A stretch of 64,000 bases of DNA from Stenocarpella maydis (Eukaryota > Ascomycota > Sordariomycetes > Diaporthales > Diaporthaceae): contig NQMI01000101.1 in assembly GCA_002270565.1 (NCBI GenBank), positions 1-64,000 of the forward strand. The letters run 5' to 3'. A program made the translations under genes and the position numbers. The notes beneath the pieces were generated by a model. The model saw nothing but the letters and a program-made list of their open reading frames with translations, was not told the DNA's origin and searched no databases. Positions 1 to 11,325 of this stretch are shown here, piece after piece. Within the stretch, counting starts at the first letter, position 1. The number at the start of each line of letters is the position of its first letter.

Positions 1-6
1 AATTGT

Positions 7-453
7 CTACATGGCGTTCCCTCCACGCCCGCCAGCCGTTTTCCCCTCGTGTTCAGCAGGCTTGTTCACCGAATGCTCAATGCTCCTCCCGTCTAGGTTT
101 TCCCTGTGCACGGCGCCGACTTTACCGCTACCTGCCTCCGACTCAGGGCCGCTCGGACCGACGCCAGTGTATCTTTCCGGGCTGGGCTGAGGGTCGGGCT
201 GCTTTGCCGGGTGTGGCTGGGCGGCGCCCTTTCCGCCCTCTAGGGTCCTGGCCGTGGTGCCGATCTCGTGGTGCTCTGGGGTGGGCTCCTGTTCCGGATT
301 ATTTGACTTTTTTGTCTGGTCGGCAATGACGGTGGGATTTGAAGCAGACGAGGCGAGGCGCGCGGCGGCGAATTCTTGCCTGGTTGCGATCAGTCCGGCA
401 TAGCGAAGCGGGTTGAGTTTGGAGGCGCGGGTGACTTGGAGTCGGAAAGACAT
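7..453 (-). CDS. Hypothetical protein, probable mitochondrial targeting, possibly continues off the left edge
   Basis: An open frame of 148 codons starts at the ATG at 453. A longer frame runs to 663, but the 70 upstream residues are of low quality, so I chose the internal ATG. The N-terminus (MSFRLQVTRASKLNPLRYAG) is rich in Arg, Ser and Leu and lacks acidic residues, typical of a mitochondrial presequence; it is followed by ARLASSAS, a plausible processing region. The rest is hydrophilic and Pro/Gly/Glu-rich with no domain I recognise. The frame stops at TAG 7-9, but GTAGAC just before that stop could be a splice donor, so the gene may continue beyond the window. Mitochondrial targeting is inferred from composition only. 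Confidence 0.5.
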   Translation of the reverse strand: MSFRLQVTRASKLNPLRYAGLIATRQEFAAARLASSASNPTVIADQTKKSNNPEQEPTPEHHEIGTTARTLEGGKGAAQPHPAKQPDPQPSPERYTGVGPSGPESEAGSGKVGAVHRENLDGRSIEHSVNKPAEHEGKTAGGRGGNAM

Positions 454-988
454 GGTGACCGTGTTTCGATATTGTCCTTCAGCTTTACAAGCGCGTGTGC
501 TTGTGCGGTTGTAGGAGGAAGAGTTGGGGACGACGACACTTGGTTTTAGTTGGGTAGTTTCGATGTAGCGATTAATATACTGCATATACAATGGCGTCGT
601 GCCGATCATGGTGTATGACGGAGACGCAGCGACATTGTGTTTGTATAGTGGTCGTATCCGCACAAGGTTGCGTCACTATTCCATACTGCACTCTGCACTC
701 TGCCTGGCCGCTGATGTCTGCACGGGTGGAGCCAAGTCCTCAATCGACCATTTTGTGGCGTTGAATCACTATTGAAGTGAGAGCCACTAGTCTGGGCGTG
801 AGGATGATTCTTGAGCACTACTGCCGTCCATTTAAACGTTGTCTCAGCCCCTGGGACTGGAGCTCGTTCGCGGTTACATACCAGTAGTACAGTAAGCGAT
901 TGGTTGGGCTAGTAATAAGGGGGGATGAACTGCTGCTGACACAGATGACGCCTTGGCTCGACTCAGCTCCGAAACGCCCATGGACCGA

Positions 989-1037
<49 letters not shown>

Positions 1038-1659
1038 CTCTTTTTTTTCTTTCTGAAAGTTATTCCAACGGCTGAGGCCCAGCGAGCCGAGCGACAATGG
1101 CGGGTCAGCGCTAGGAGAATAATAAGGGGGGCCGTGGCCCGGCTCTTGGGACGAGAACCACAGCAGTATCCACTGAGTGGCTCGCACACGACACAGACAC
1201 AGACACGCAGAGCAGCTGCACGACCTGCGGCATGCAGCATGATGTGATGCTACCCCAGCAGCCACTGCAGGCTAGGTAGCGTAGCGCAGCATGCAGACTG
1301 ACGCCAGGCTGTGCCGGTGGGCTCTGCGTGCTGAAATGTCTTGGAGGCTGTGCAGGTGTGCAGGTGCAGGTGCAGGTGCAAAAAGGTGGTCAGCAGGGCC
1401 AGGCTGCGAAGCATCAGCCCTCCTCCTTGTGACCAGCTGCCCGACGCAGCCTCCGTCGATCGCGTCCTCGATGCACAGTGGCGCGCTACAACTGTCTGCC
1501 ATACAAAGGGGCGCCGTTCGTGCACTTGCACTGGGGACGTCCGCCCCCATCATGTCCATCGTCTTGTTCTGCGCGCTTTCGTTTCTCATCTCTGTCCTCT
1601 GCCTCCGGCACAGCATCAGGTCCTGGCTCCATCAGCCCTCTCCCTCGCCGGCGTCGAGC
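454..1659. other. Intergenic, with long poly-T tract
   Basis: This is the shared upstream region of the left-edge gene and the alpha/beta hydrolase. It holds a T tract of about 47 bases at 991-1037 followed by further T-rich sequence to about 1053, and a short (GCAGGT)n run near 1356-1380. The open frames across the T tract encode only poly-Phe or poly-Lys and are not genes. Confidence 0.7.
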
Positions 1660-3411
1660 ATGGAGCCCACCGACGGGCCCATGGTCCGCCGCCTGTTCAG
1701 ATCGCCCGCACTCCGCCGTGATGCCACCTCAGCTTCTGCTTCGTCGTCGGCCTCGTCCAGTACCGTCGACTTCTACGGCAGCCAGGTCGACGGCGCGGCA
1801 GTCATCAACTACAGCTACACGGATGCGCCATCCAAGCTGCTGCTGTGGGATATCTACTACTTCTTCTACTACATCTGGGCCCTCCCATATGTCATCTTGC
1901 CCTTGAAGCCTTTCGAATCGGGGGACCTATCCGAACTCGCCCCCACCAGGGGGAACCTGTGGTGCATCCTCATCCACCTCGTCCTGGCCATCCTCCAGCT
2001 GGCCATGATGGTCTGCCTCCCACCCGTGGCTCTCATCCTTCCGCTCTGGACCACACTGGCAATCGTGGGCGTCTTCGTGGCCGCGAACAGGGGCCTCTGC
2101 GCTCTTATCAACGCCAAGGAGGTCTTGTTCTACTCGGACCCCGAGTACGCTGCCCCCGACCAGACCAGGTTCGCCCATGAGCAGTGGATCTTCCTCAACG
2201 GCGTGGCATGTGGCGAGCACTGGATGAAGAGCTGCCTGAACCGGCTGGCCCTGACCTTCGGCAGGCCTATCATTGGGGTTCACAACCGGACCGATGGGGT
2301 CGTTCTTGACGTCGCCGAGTGTCTGATCCAGCGCAACTTCGGCTACGCTACCAACGATGTGCGGGTATGTTACAAGATCATCAAGGAGAAGTTGTACAAC
2401 CCACAGTACTCCAAGATCGTCTTCATCCTGCACTCACAGGGGGGCATCGAGGGCGGCCTTGTCCTCGACTGGCTGCTCCAGGAGCTCCCCCAGAACCTGC
2501 TCAGCAAGCTGGAGGTCTACACCTTTGGCAACGCTGCCAACCACTTCAATAACCCATATCGAACAGTGGCGTCTCAGGCCAAGGCGGTGGAGAACCCACT
2601 GGAGGCGTCCTTGGATGTCGTGGCGCCCCATGGCGAAGACGCAGCCCCAGTCTCAGCCAGGTCGGCTGCAGAGGAGGCAGATGGACAACCCCTGGACCGG
2701 GACCAGTCCCCGCGCGACCGCCCCCGCCGGCCCCCGACCCCGAGGTCAACACCACCACCCATCAGGACGAGCACGAGCGGCCTGGCCAGGCAGGAGACGT
2801 CGCACCTGGACCCGGCGACACAGTCGAAGCGGGCCATCGGGCACATCGAACACTACGCACACACGACAGACTTCGTAGCGCTGTGGGGGGTGCTGCACTT
2901 TGCCACCTCGGCGACGGCGGACCAGTCCATGCCTCGCTTCATCGGGCGGCTGTTCTCGCGCAACGACGCCCGCGGCGGCCACCAGTTCGTCCAGCACTAT
3001 CTCGACGGGATGTTCCCCCTGGAAAAGGACGCCGTCACGGGGGAGCTGGTGGGGTGCCTGGAGGTGGGCAACGAGTTCATGGAGAGCGAGGTTGTCCTGG
3101 GGGAGCCGGGCGACGCCGGCGCCAACGAGAGGGAGGCGTTCGCGAGCAGTTACCTCGGATGCTCCTCGGACGACGACTCGGACGGGGAGGGGGGAGGGCG
3201 CAAGAGGTCTGCAGCGGCGAGCGCGGAGGTCCTGGTGCACAACGGCGAGAGCCCCATCGCGCTGAGGAGAAGGCTTGGCCTGCCGGCTGAGAAGGTGAAG
3301 GTCAAGGAGCTGAGCCGGCTGTGGAAATACCGAAACGGGAGGAGCCCGGTTGAGAAGCCGCCCCTGCTGGCAAGTGGCATGAATGGGTTTGTCAGAAACG
3401 CGACACTGTGA
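1660..3411 (+). CDS. Membrane-anchored alpha/beta-hydrolase (lipase-like)
   Basis: A single-exon frame gives 583 aa from the ATG at 1660 (MEPTDGPMV). The frame is open back to 1291, but the extra residues look non-coding. Hydrophobic segments lie at about residues 57-80 (aromatic-rich, YYFFYYIWALPYVILPL) and 100-142. The catalytic region follows: IVFILHSQGG contains the G/H-x-S-x-G-type nucleophile elbow with Ser about 259. A disordered, charged insert sits at about 320-395, and the conserved block GHIEHYAHTTDFVALWGVLH after it probably supplies the remaining triad residues. The C-terminus is acidic and low-complexity. The family is a fungal hydrolase group of unknown substrate; a lipase or esterase role at an internal membrane is inference. 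Confidence 0.75.
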   Translation: MEPTDGPMVRRLFRSPALRRDATSASASSSASSSTVDFYGSQVDGAAVINYSYTDAPSKLLLWDIYYFFYYIWALPYVILPLKPFESGDLSELAPTRGNLWCILIHLVLAILQLAMMVCLPPVALILPLWTTLAIVGVFVAANRGLCALINAKEVLFYSDPEYAAPDQTRFAHEQWIFLNGVACGEHWMKSCLNRLALTFGRPIIGVHNRTDGVVLDVAECLIQRNFGYATNDVRVCYKIIKEKLYNPQYSKIVFILHSQGGIEGGLVLDWLLQELPQNLLSKLEVYTFGNAANHFNNPYRTVASQAKAVENPLEASLDVVAPHGEDAAPVSARSAAEEADGQPLDRDQSPRDRPRRPPTPRSTPPPIRTSTSGLARQETSHLDPATQSKRAIGHIEHYAHTTDFVALWGVLHFATSATADQSMPRFIGRLFSRNDARGGHQFVQHYLDGMFPLEKDAVTGELVGCLEVGNEFMESEVVLGEPGDAGANEREAFASSYLGCSSDDDSDGEGGGRKRSAAASAEVLVHNGESPIALRRRLGLPAEKVKVKELSRLWKYRNGRSPVEKPPLLASGMNGFVRNATL

Positions 3412-4477
3412 GGTATAGGAGAGACGTGGACGGCGTTGGCCGACGTGTGCATAAGCCGGGCGTTCGAAGTGATCTTACGGCATATCATGAGCTATATACA
3501 CCTAGGTACCTTCAGCAAAGCCTGAAATGCATAGATATAGGTCATATCTTGATCTCTTTAGTTATGGATGCCCATAAAATGTGGCGTATGCACACCGAGG
3601 CTCAGGCAAAGAGTTAAATGCCAAGAACCTTTACCTCAAGGGTATCTCGGATATTTCCAGCTGGGACGCAAGCGAGCAACAGTTGACTTGTGACAAGCCT
3701 CAATACACATCGATCGTTGCCATCTGGCTGGAAAACTTGGTATATCAAGCCAAACCCGCTGTCATCTTGTCGACTCCTGATAAGCACTTCCAGCGTGAAG
3801 GAGTAAAGAGAATGGTGAGGGATGCGCTTTTACGAAATTGCAAGGCCAGTTCTCACCAGAACACCTGTTCCGTGTGGCAGATTGACAACGTAATGCCTGT
3901 TTCCTGTACAGACGCCGACTAGTATACACAACATGCACCACACAGAGCCATACACATGCACCAGCACATATTCATCTTGCACGCCTGGATTGGACCAAGT
4001 AACCCCCCCCCCCCTGTGAGCTCATTGCGAGGCCGCAGTGAACATCTTCCCAGGTCAGGATTTGGCTCAGTCCCTCTTGGACTGTGCTGGTGGTTGAAAA
4101 AATATCAGTGACACTATTGATAAAGAGCTTTAATCATCAATGATATTGCACGTGGTGGCTTCAAGATGCCTAAAACGGTGTTGCGAACACTGCCATCAAA
4201 TACATGTCATTTGCGATTAAAGAACCTGGATTTTAGTAGCTGAAGATGTAGTTGTTTCAAACAAGTTTCTGGCCTTAACCAGGAAAATATTGGTGACATT
4301 CCTTCCATGCCTGCCCATTTCCACCGCTATCCCTTCACTTGGCGCACAAATGACTACTTTCTATCAAACTAGAGGACTGCTGTACAAAGAGCTGCGAAGG
4401 CTGACGGGAGTTTAAGATGGAGGCTGGGCCATCCATCTTCCGTTGGTTCTCTGCAGTGATGAATGGATCCCTTGGTC
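3412..4477. other. Intergenic, no gene seen
   Basis: This is the convergent 3' region between the hydrolase and the VOC protein. It is AT-richer than the flanks, with a C10 run near 4004-4013. The frame at 3581-3922 has random-like composition and is not supported. Confidence 0.6.
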
Positions 4478-4933
4478 CTACCGCCCCTGGTCCTGCACGA
4501 GCTCGGTGATGTGCCAGCCGTAGCCGTCCTGGTCCCTGAACTCGACCCACCTCGGACACCCAGCCAGGTCCATGAACTGCCCCCGGGTGGACGTGGCATT
4601 GCTCTGGTCGAGCGCCCTCCGCAATCTCTTGGTGTCCTTGACGAGGACGGCGATGCGCACACCGCGCTCTTGGGCCGAGCTGGGCGATGTGGCAGTGGAG
4701 AATTGGATCCTCGTGTTGCCCATGTTGAAGACGGCATGCATCTCGCTCGGGGAGAGCGATGAGCCCTGGGGCGGTGGCGCCATCGTGTCCGGCCAGGGAA
4801 CAGGCTGGTCGGCCTTGCCGAAGACGTCGCAGAGGAATGCATGCGTTCTCCTGGCGGACTTGACTTCGAGAATGATGACGTCGAGTAGGAAGTGGAGGGG
4901 TGGCCCTTGGGGAATGTTGCTCTGGGCCGACAT
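4478..4933 (-). CDS. VOC / glyoxalase-like small protein
   Basis: A 151-aa single-exon protein starts at the ATG at 4933 (MSAQSNIPQGPP). The frame extends further upstream to 5146, but that part does not read like protein. It has the shape of one vicinal-oxygen-chelate domain: an N-terminal strand (LHFLLDVIILEV), a helix with a VFG turn, a central strand (EMHAVFNMGNTRIQF), then a helix (VKDTKRLRRALDQ) and the family-typical ending FRDQDGYGWHITEL, which matches the 'DPDGN/Y' plus Glu/His metal-ligand strand. This resembles glyoxalase/bleomycin-resistance/dioxygenase superfamily proteins. The substrate cannot be deduced. One domain means it would need to dimerise to build a normal active site. 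Confidence 0.7.
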   Translation of the reverse strand: MSAQSNIPQGPPLHFLLDVIILEVKSARRTHAFLCDVFGKADQPVPWPDTMAPPPQGSSLSPSEMHAVFNMGNTRIQFSTATSPSSAQERGVRIAVLVKDTKRLRRALDQSNATSTRGQFMDLAGCPRWVEFRDQDGYGWHITELVQDQGR

Positions 4934-6245
4934 CTCTGGATTTATTTGCCAGTGACTTTTTCTCGGTTCAGATGAATGTAAGTAGTGGGGTAAGGGGTCC
5001 TGTGGCTTGTGGTCTGACAGATGATCAGGTCTCCGTGGCGGTAGGTCGTGTTCTGTCGAGGAAGGAAGAGGGAAACCAGAAAGCCATCCTGGAGATTCTG
5101 GCCCTAAGTATCTTCTTGAAGCCGGGTGAGTTGTCAGCTCCATCACAGCATGAGTGAACTAGTAGGTTTTCACTACATGTAACTACTCATAACTATGTGT
5201 TTTCTAGTAATGTAGATAGCGAGAGACCTTCAGTGACACATTGCTGTGACAAAATCTAATACCGTCCCTGAATACGCATCTCTTGTTCTGCCAGTCACTC
5301 GAGTCTCTCGAGTCCCAGCTCCGAGTGAGCGGTATCCGATGTGTCCCTGTGAAGAGGAAATAGGATGGGAATTTGCAATTGTGGGTGTGACTGAGTGATA
5401 CTATTACGCATGTTGAATAATATTGGATGGAACCAAGTCTGTGATTCAGGCGGGTTCGAAGTCTATAAGTTCGAAGGGATCGCCTGCAGCAGCTTCTTCT
5501 TCTCCCCCCCCCCCCGAAAGGGTATTGTGATCAGCTTAGTAAGGAGACCAGCAGCTATAAGTTCCAACAACACGTGGGCCCAAATATGGACATTCTTGGT
5601 TTCTGCACATGTGGATATGCCTAAAACAATCCTGTGGCCTATACCAGTGGCGATGGATCAACGTGATAATGATATGTATATTCCTAGATCTCTCTTCTCG
5701 CTGATCTTTCACCATGCTCGACCCTTCGGGCCCGGCCCGCAATGTATTTATTACCTCGTCACCTCCAGCAGTCCAGGCAGGTGGTCGTAGTGACTGTTCC
5801 CTTTGTTGCAGTCACACCCAGTACTGAGTTAGTTGGTCATGTAGGTTTGCAACAGATGGCAATCCATTAGCGAGCACATATATCATCTTGCCTCTAAACC
5901 GTCCGCCACAAATAGTGGTGTCTGCAGAGATATACCCACGTTATATTCTACCTACGGTAGGTGGCCCTACAGTCATTTCTGGTTTTCCAGTCGACCAATA
6001 GTTGCTCAGTATTGTTGCTCGTTCACAACCGTTTCACTCCTACTGCGGACCTAGATCCCAACTCTGGCAGTGGCCGTGAGCCAGAGCTCTCCGTTGAGAT
6101 GTTTTGCGTCCGATACATCAACCACATCTCGCGGGTCCACACTATTCAGTCCAGGTATGGCGGGGGCATTGCCTCGCACGGTGAGGATTTTATAATTAAG
6201 AATACATCACGCTTTCCAAATATGGGTATCATTCCTCCAACTTCC
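4934..6245. other. Intergenic, no gene seen
   Basis: AT-richer non-coding stretch upstream of the VOC gene and downstream of the four-TM gene. There is a C11 run near 5504-5514. No frame with protein-like composition was found on either strand. Confidence 0.6.
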
Positions 6246-7979
6246 TCACGGCTGATATGCAGCACCCCAAGTCTTCCTCGCCCCGCCGTCCCCCTCTGCC
6301 GTCGGCGTCGCAGAAGGCGGCGTCACGACGAACATGATCGTCTCGCTCAGAGCCCTGGGCCTTGTGATGCCACCGCAGGCAGGCCGCAGTGACTCCGGAA
6401 CCGCCCGCATCTCCTCGTCACCTGCGCCGCCGCCGCCGCCGAGCAGAGCCCAGGTCGCCTCGTCCACGTCCGTCCGCCTCGTGTCCCCGTAGATACCTTC
6501 CTCCCCGTCCGCGCCGCCGCCGTCGTGGCCGTCATCCCCTCCGGCCTCAGGCATAGACCCCAGCGCGCCCCTCTCGCTGCCGTCGCTCGGCGCCCGCCCG
6601 AGGCTGTCCCGGACGGACCTGGCGTTGGGCACCGCCCCGCCGCCCACGGCGATGGCCGGCGGCTCGCCCCCGGCCATGACGCTGTCCAGGCTCGATGACC
6701 TGCTCCCGTTGGCCCAGCCGAACGCCGTGCTGAGGGCGTCGTCCACGTCGTCCTTGAACTTCTGCTGCCGCTGTCGTTGCGCGGCGGTGCGGTCGGTGAG
6801 GGATACCGCGCGAATGCGGGCCAGGGGTGCACTGCTGCTGCGCGCCCTGCCGCCACTCGGTGTGGCGGGCCCCTGGCTCATCTGCTGTTGCCTTGAGCGG
6901 TGCTGCCGGACATAGTCGTCAAAGGCCGTGTCGCGGGTGTGGTTGTAGGAGGCGCGGCGGTCCAGGCCCGTGCCCGTCACGGAGATGTAGGGTACAGGCC
7001 GCTTCGAGATGAGCAGCTCAGCCGCCCCGGCGGGCGGAGACTGGGGCGCTGTGGCGATGCCGCCGAGGAGGGCGGATGATGAGTTGGCCCGGCTCCGGCT
7101 GGCACGGTCGTTTGTCCCGCCCACGTCTCTCGTCAGGCTGAAGTTGAGGCGCCCGCCTATCCTGACAAACGAGGACGACCCTCGCGCGTGGGTTTCGGTA
7201 GCAGCAGGCTCTGGTGCTGGCGCCGTTGGGGCTGGTGATGTGATGTCGACAGCATTGCCCAGTGCTGCCTGCCTCGAGGCCCAGGATGCACGGAGCTCGA
7301 CGTCCCAGTCATCGGACTCGTTGCGGGAGTGGAGGAGTTTCTCATTGCGGTCGCTCTTGAAACCAAAAGGCTTGACGTTGCCCGGGTGGTCGTAACCGTC
7401 GTATTGGGCAAGACATCTCCAGATCCAGCCCGCATACGAGCCCAGAGAAAGCACGGGGATACTGTTGCAAAGCTGTTAGTATAGATGTGCGCGCCGGGAA
7501 TCTGTTGCACCATGCATCACGCTTACATCAAAAGCCCGTGGATGACCTGCGTCCCGGTTACCCAGCTGGAGAGATCCGAGCCTGACATCAATGCCCCCAT
7601 GATCAGGGATACAATGATCCCCACAAGCTTGACAAGATTGGACACGGCCATTTCTTTGGGTGTGAGGGCCTCAGCAAACGTCCTGAGGATCTCAAATGCG
7701 GTACACAGTATCGAGATGGCTGCGAAGCCAATAGTGATGGACTGCCATCTGAAATCGCCGTCAGCAAACATCTGCCCGCGCTGAGGAATGGCCTGGAGCC
7801 ACTCACGCAATTGCCGTCCCACTTGTGTCGTCAGATAAGCCGGTGGGGTTGGCCAGGAGGTATGCAGATATGCCAATGAGGACGATGTAGAGCGAAACCT
7901 GGAGCAACCAAGAGGGCACGAGTATTCTGAGCCGCCATTGGGCTCGGTCGAACTTTGCCTGGTCGCGATGGTGCGCCAT
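6246..7979 (-). CDS. Four-transmembrane protein with long disordered C-terminal tail
   Basis: I assembled three exons: 7979-7807, 7748-7527 and 7461-6246, giving 536 aa. Introns have GTGAGT..TTTCAG and GTAAGC..AACAG ends, the second with a CTAAC branch site, and both junctions keep the frame. Predicted membrane segments are at about residues 18-44, 61-82, 92-113 and 128-147; all lie in the first 150 residues and span all three exons. The remaining nearly 390 residues are Ser/Pro/Ala/Gly-rich and predicted disordered, with several RSSSA and NSSS patches that look like phosphorylation targets. I do not recognise the family. The layout suggests a plasma-membrane or endomembrane protein with a cytosolic regulatory tail. 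Confidence 0.7.
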
Positions 7980-10900
7980 GGTCGTGGGCCCTGTCCCGAA
8001 GATGGCGAGTGGTTGCCTCCCTGGTGACTGGAGCTAGCTGATGCCGTGAGAAGCTCAGTCAGACTCCGGGGGCCGTGGGAACATGGGATACCAAGAAGTG
8101 CCCGGGCTATATGAAGACGGAAACGATGTGCGCCACTGTCACTGACAGCAGGGAGCCAGAAGGTGTTTGTGAGGAAGCTAAAAGAGGCGGTGACAATAAC
8201 AGTGCAAGACGGGGCGCTCCGAAGCAGCGCAGGATTCCAGCACTGCTAAGAATACGTATCCCCAGGCTTCGAGGAGCACAAATGACCGTACACAGCCCAC
8301 TTTTTGGATGCCGATACCCACAGCCCGGCGTGACGGGATCGGGGCCCGGCTGGAGGACAAAACTGAAGCTCCGGCGCCTGTGCTGAGGCGAGGCGTGCCC
8401 ACTAGGCTGCCACATTCCGAGCAGGTGGACCCAGGCCGGGAGCAGGCAGAGCTTGTGGCCCGGCCGACTCGTCAGGACAGCGGCGGGAGATGGGAATGGG
8501 AGTCCCAGCGGGCATATGCCGCGGAGAACCAGACGCTCTGAGCGTGTTGAGGTCCAGCATCCAGGGGCGGCTCCACCATCACGATATCTGGCATCAAGGG
8601 CCGCGCAAAAGCCCCCCCGGGCCGGATGGTGTCTCCTTTCCGACGGCCGCGCCCATCTCGCCCGAGAGTTGTGACTGGCGGTCTGCCATGTGGCTCTTCA
8701 ACGGCCTGGAGAAGGATGCACATGTGAATGCTGTGCAATGCCAGTGCGGCTGAGCTCATTAGCTTCGCCTGGCCTCAGCCAGTCCGGCATGCCTGCTATC
8801 GGTGCGGGCTGGACACCACAGTACGACACGGCCCGGGCGACTGGGTAGCATCTCTCCACGTTGGTGGAGCCTTCTTGTTCACAAGGAAGATGCGACTTGG
8901 GGCAGTCCGAGAGCTCCTGGCGCGTGGTGCGTTGGGAAGAGCTGGAGGAGAGACCCGGGAGCTTCTTGTCCGATGTCGAGGGTAAAATGCAGATCCCAGA
9001 CAGCGTTTGCAATCCCTCAGGATGGACATGGCAGCAGCAGAGTGCAGCAAACAACAGGCTGCTCCGCCTTGTTCCCGGCTGCCGGTAGCCAATCCCCAGG
9101 CGACAGCGAATCTCGGGGCAGCAGAGGAACCCACAGCGATGTGAGCGCCACCTGGCGTGGGCAGGCGGGTCCGTTATGTGCTGGCGTGGTCATGATGAGG
9201 CTCATTTGCGCCGCAGAGCACGAGGAAACCCCCGGGCGTCCTAAAAATAGACCGAGCAGCTCGGACCGTCTGCTCCGGAGTGGACAGCCACGATCCTACC
9301 AACGGTCCTTGAACCACGGCAGTCTTGTCATGTCTCCTCGCCATGTTGATGTTGATGAACAAGGTGAAGCTGACGACGTTGACAAAGGGCCCCCCCCCCT
9401 GTCAAGCAAGTGGATGATGGGCAGGCAGCTGGGCGGGGTTGTGGATGAAGGATGCATGTTTCACTCATAGTGTAGTAGTTGTGCATACACTAGGAGGAAA
9501 TAAGCATATCCCGCGCAAAAGGCCACCAGGAGCCGAAGCAGTGGAACCGCCCACACCACATGTTACCCTGTCAGAGTTTGTCTTATTACTTAAGTAGTCT
9601 ACATAGTCGTCTCGGCCCCGCCACGTGGAATCGCTACCGATGGAGACGCACCGAACGACCTCAGCGTGGGAGCACCATCGCACCAACGCCTCGCCGGCGG
9701 AGAGCACCATGACGAGATCAGTCGGCGGCGGCGCGAAACATCCAACGACAACCTACAAGGTGCTGTGGTCCCTGTCTTGGCTGTCTCTCCGTCAGAGCAG
9801 GCCGTGTCTTTGATGAAGCCATCACTGGGCAGGCCTTTTCCCAACTCGGGTCAAGTCAGCTGCCCACCACCACCTTGGCCCATCACGGACCATATCTTCC
9901 CCTCACATTTCATTGCCAGCCACACAGTGACTTATATCTCGAGAGCAGCGGGCGCCTGGCACCCAACGGGACCTTGAATGCCCAGGCCCCTCTGAGTTAC
10001 TCGACCATATATATGTACAACCCGCTGCAGAGTGCTTAGGACTCTTCCAAGAGAACCAGAAACAGCATTCCGGGAGTTGTCGGAGATATGACTGGGCTGT
10101 GTCGGCCAACCCAGTCCACAAAGTTGAGCACAGAGGATACTGTCCATTGGCCGGCCGCTCCGTTTGACGAGCAGGCCTCCGCCGGTGACTGTTCTGTGTT
10201 GCTGAAACGCGCTCGGCACACAAGACCGCGACCAGGGCAGCCCTGTTCCTCCAGAAAACATCCGGATGGGGCGGGCCTCGTGTGTCCACGACTCTCAGCC
10301 TCTACCTACCACTCAGCCGGGGGGGGGGGCCTGCTGAGAAGGCGCGAGCCCTGTCTCGTGCGTTTGGCTGTCACCTCGCATCCATCCCCAATTCCGGAAG
10401 TGCACAGCCCGAGGGGCTGGTGGTACTGAAGCCTTGGAGGCGATTGCTGTCAAGTACTAAGCTTTTCTCCCAAGGCAGCCCTCTGAGCACAGAAATGCTC
10501 ACGTATCCAAATGTGGGACTTGGACCGGAGAGACGAGGCTTTTCCATTCCCTCTTTTTTTTTTCCAAAAAAAAAAAAAAAAAGGGAAAAAAGAAGAAGGA
10601 AAAAAGGGCACCGCGGCAATCATGTAAATGAGTCTGTGGTATTGTTGGAAGAAGAATGGGTGCAGAACGCCGCAAGTGAGCGTGTTGAAGTGAATTCGCC
10701 GTTCGTTTAAAGATAGCACAATGTAATACTGTCCCTTCCCTACTCCTCCTCTCTCCTCCCCTTTCCCTCGACGCCATCTACCGAGACGGGTCGCAATCTA
10801 GGCCCCCTGACCACTCTATCCCAACCCTCCATTAACACTAAGTAATGCGGCATCACATCGGCTCGTGCAGCCGACATGAGATCCAGCCTCTGCCGCCAGG

Positions 10901-11042
10901 CGCCGTGGCTGCTAGAGAGACTCATATACCGCGCGAGTGTTGACGGCCTCACGTTGGCCCTGGCGACGGTGTCCTCTAGTTCCTCCCTCCTTCCGTGCAA
11001 ACACACACAAGACCCGTCGATTCATGATAAGAGCGGGTCGGT
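7980..11042. other. Long intergenic region, no supported gene
   Basis: About 3 kb without a credible gene. Frames of 100-220 codons occur on both strands (for example 8802-9470 +), but they are GC-driven, overlap one another and lack conserved-looking segments or consistent splice sites. A T11-CC-A18 inverted homopolymer lies at 10552-10582, and C/G runs occur near 9391 and 10320. Confidence 0.55.
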
Positions 11043-11325
11043 TTACAGGCCCTTGGCGACAGAGTCGAGGTAGACACCGGCTGTGTTGAAGGCGACGACG
11101 CTTCCGTCCTGGGTGGTCATGGCTGCGTCTTGGGCACCGGGCTGGCCAGATGCGGCTTGGCGCTTAACAACCACTTATGAGACATCACGGTCAGTATGAC
11201 AAAAGAAAAAAGAGACTTGAGGGCCGGCTCTTCCTGTCTTGGTACTCACGATCTTGCTCGCCCTGGACGGGTGCCGCAATGGCAGCGGCGAAGAGAGTGA
11301 CGAGGGTCAGGAGTGTGAACTGCAT
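11043..11325 (-). CDS. Small secreted protein with KR processing site
   Basis: Two exons, 11325-11250 and 11173-11043, encode 68 aa. The 76-nt intron starts GTGAGT, contains a CTGAC branch site, and ends ATAAG. The first 18 or so residues (MQFTLLTLVTLFAAAIAA) form a clear signal peptide ending in an Ala-x-Ala-type site, followed by PVQGEQD, then VVKRQ, a dibasic Kex2-type site at about residues 29-30. The mature part is short, cysteine-free and ends in VYLDSVAKGL. The upstream sequence is pyrimidine-rich with a TATA-like box, as in strongly expressed secreted-protein genes. No function can be assigned; a secreted peptide or effector-like role is inference. Confidence 0.72.

Noticed and set aside
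8802..9470. 222-codon plus-strand frame
   Set aside because: Overlapping frames on both strands, random-like amino acid composition, no domain-like segment, no splice context.
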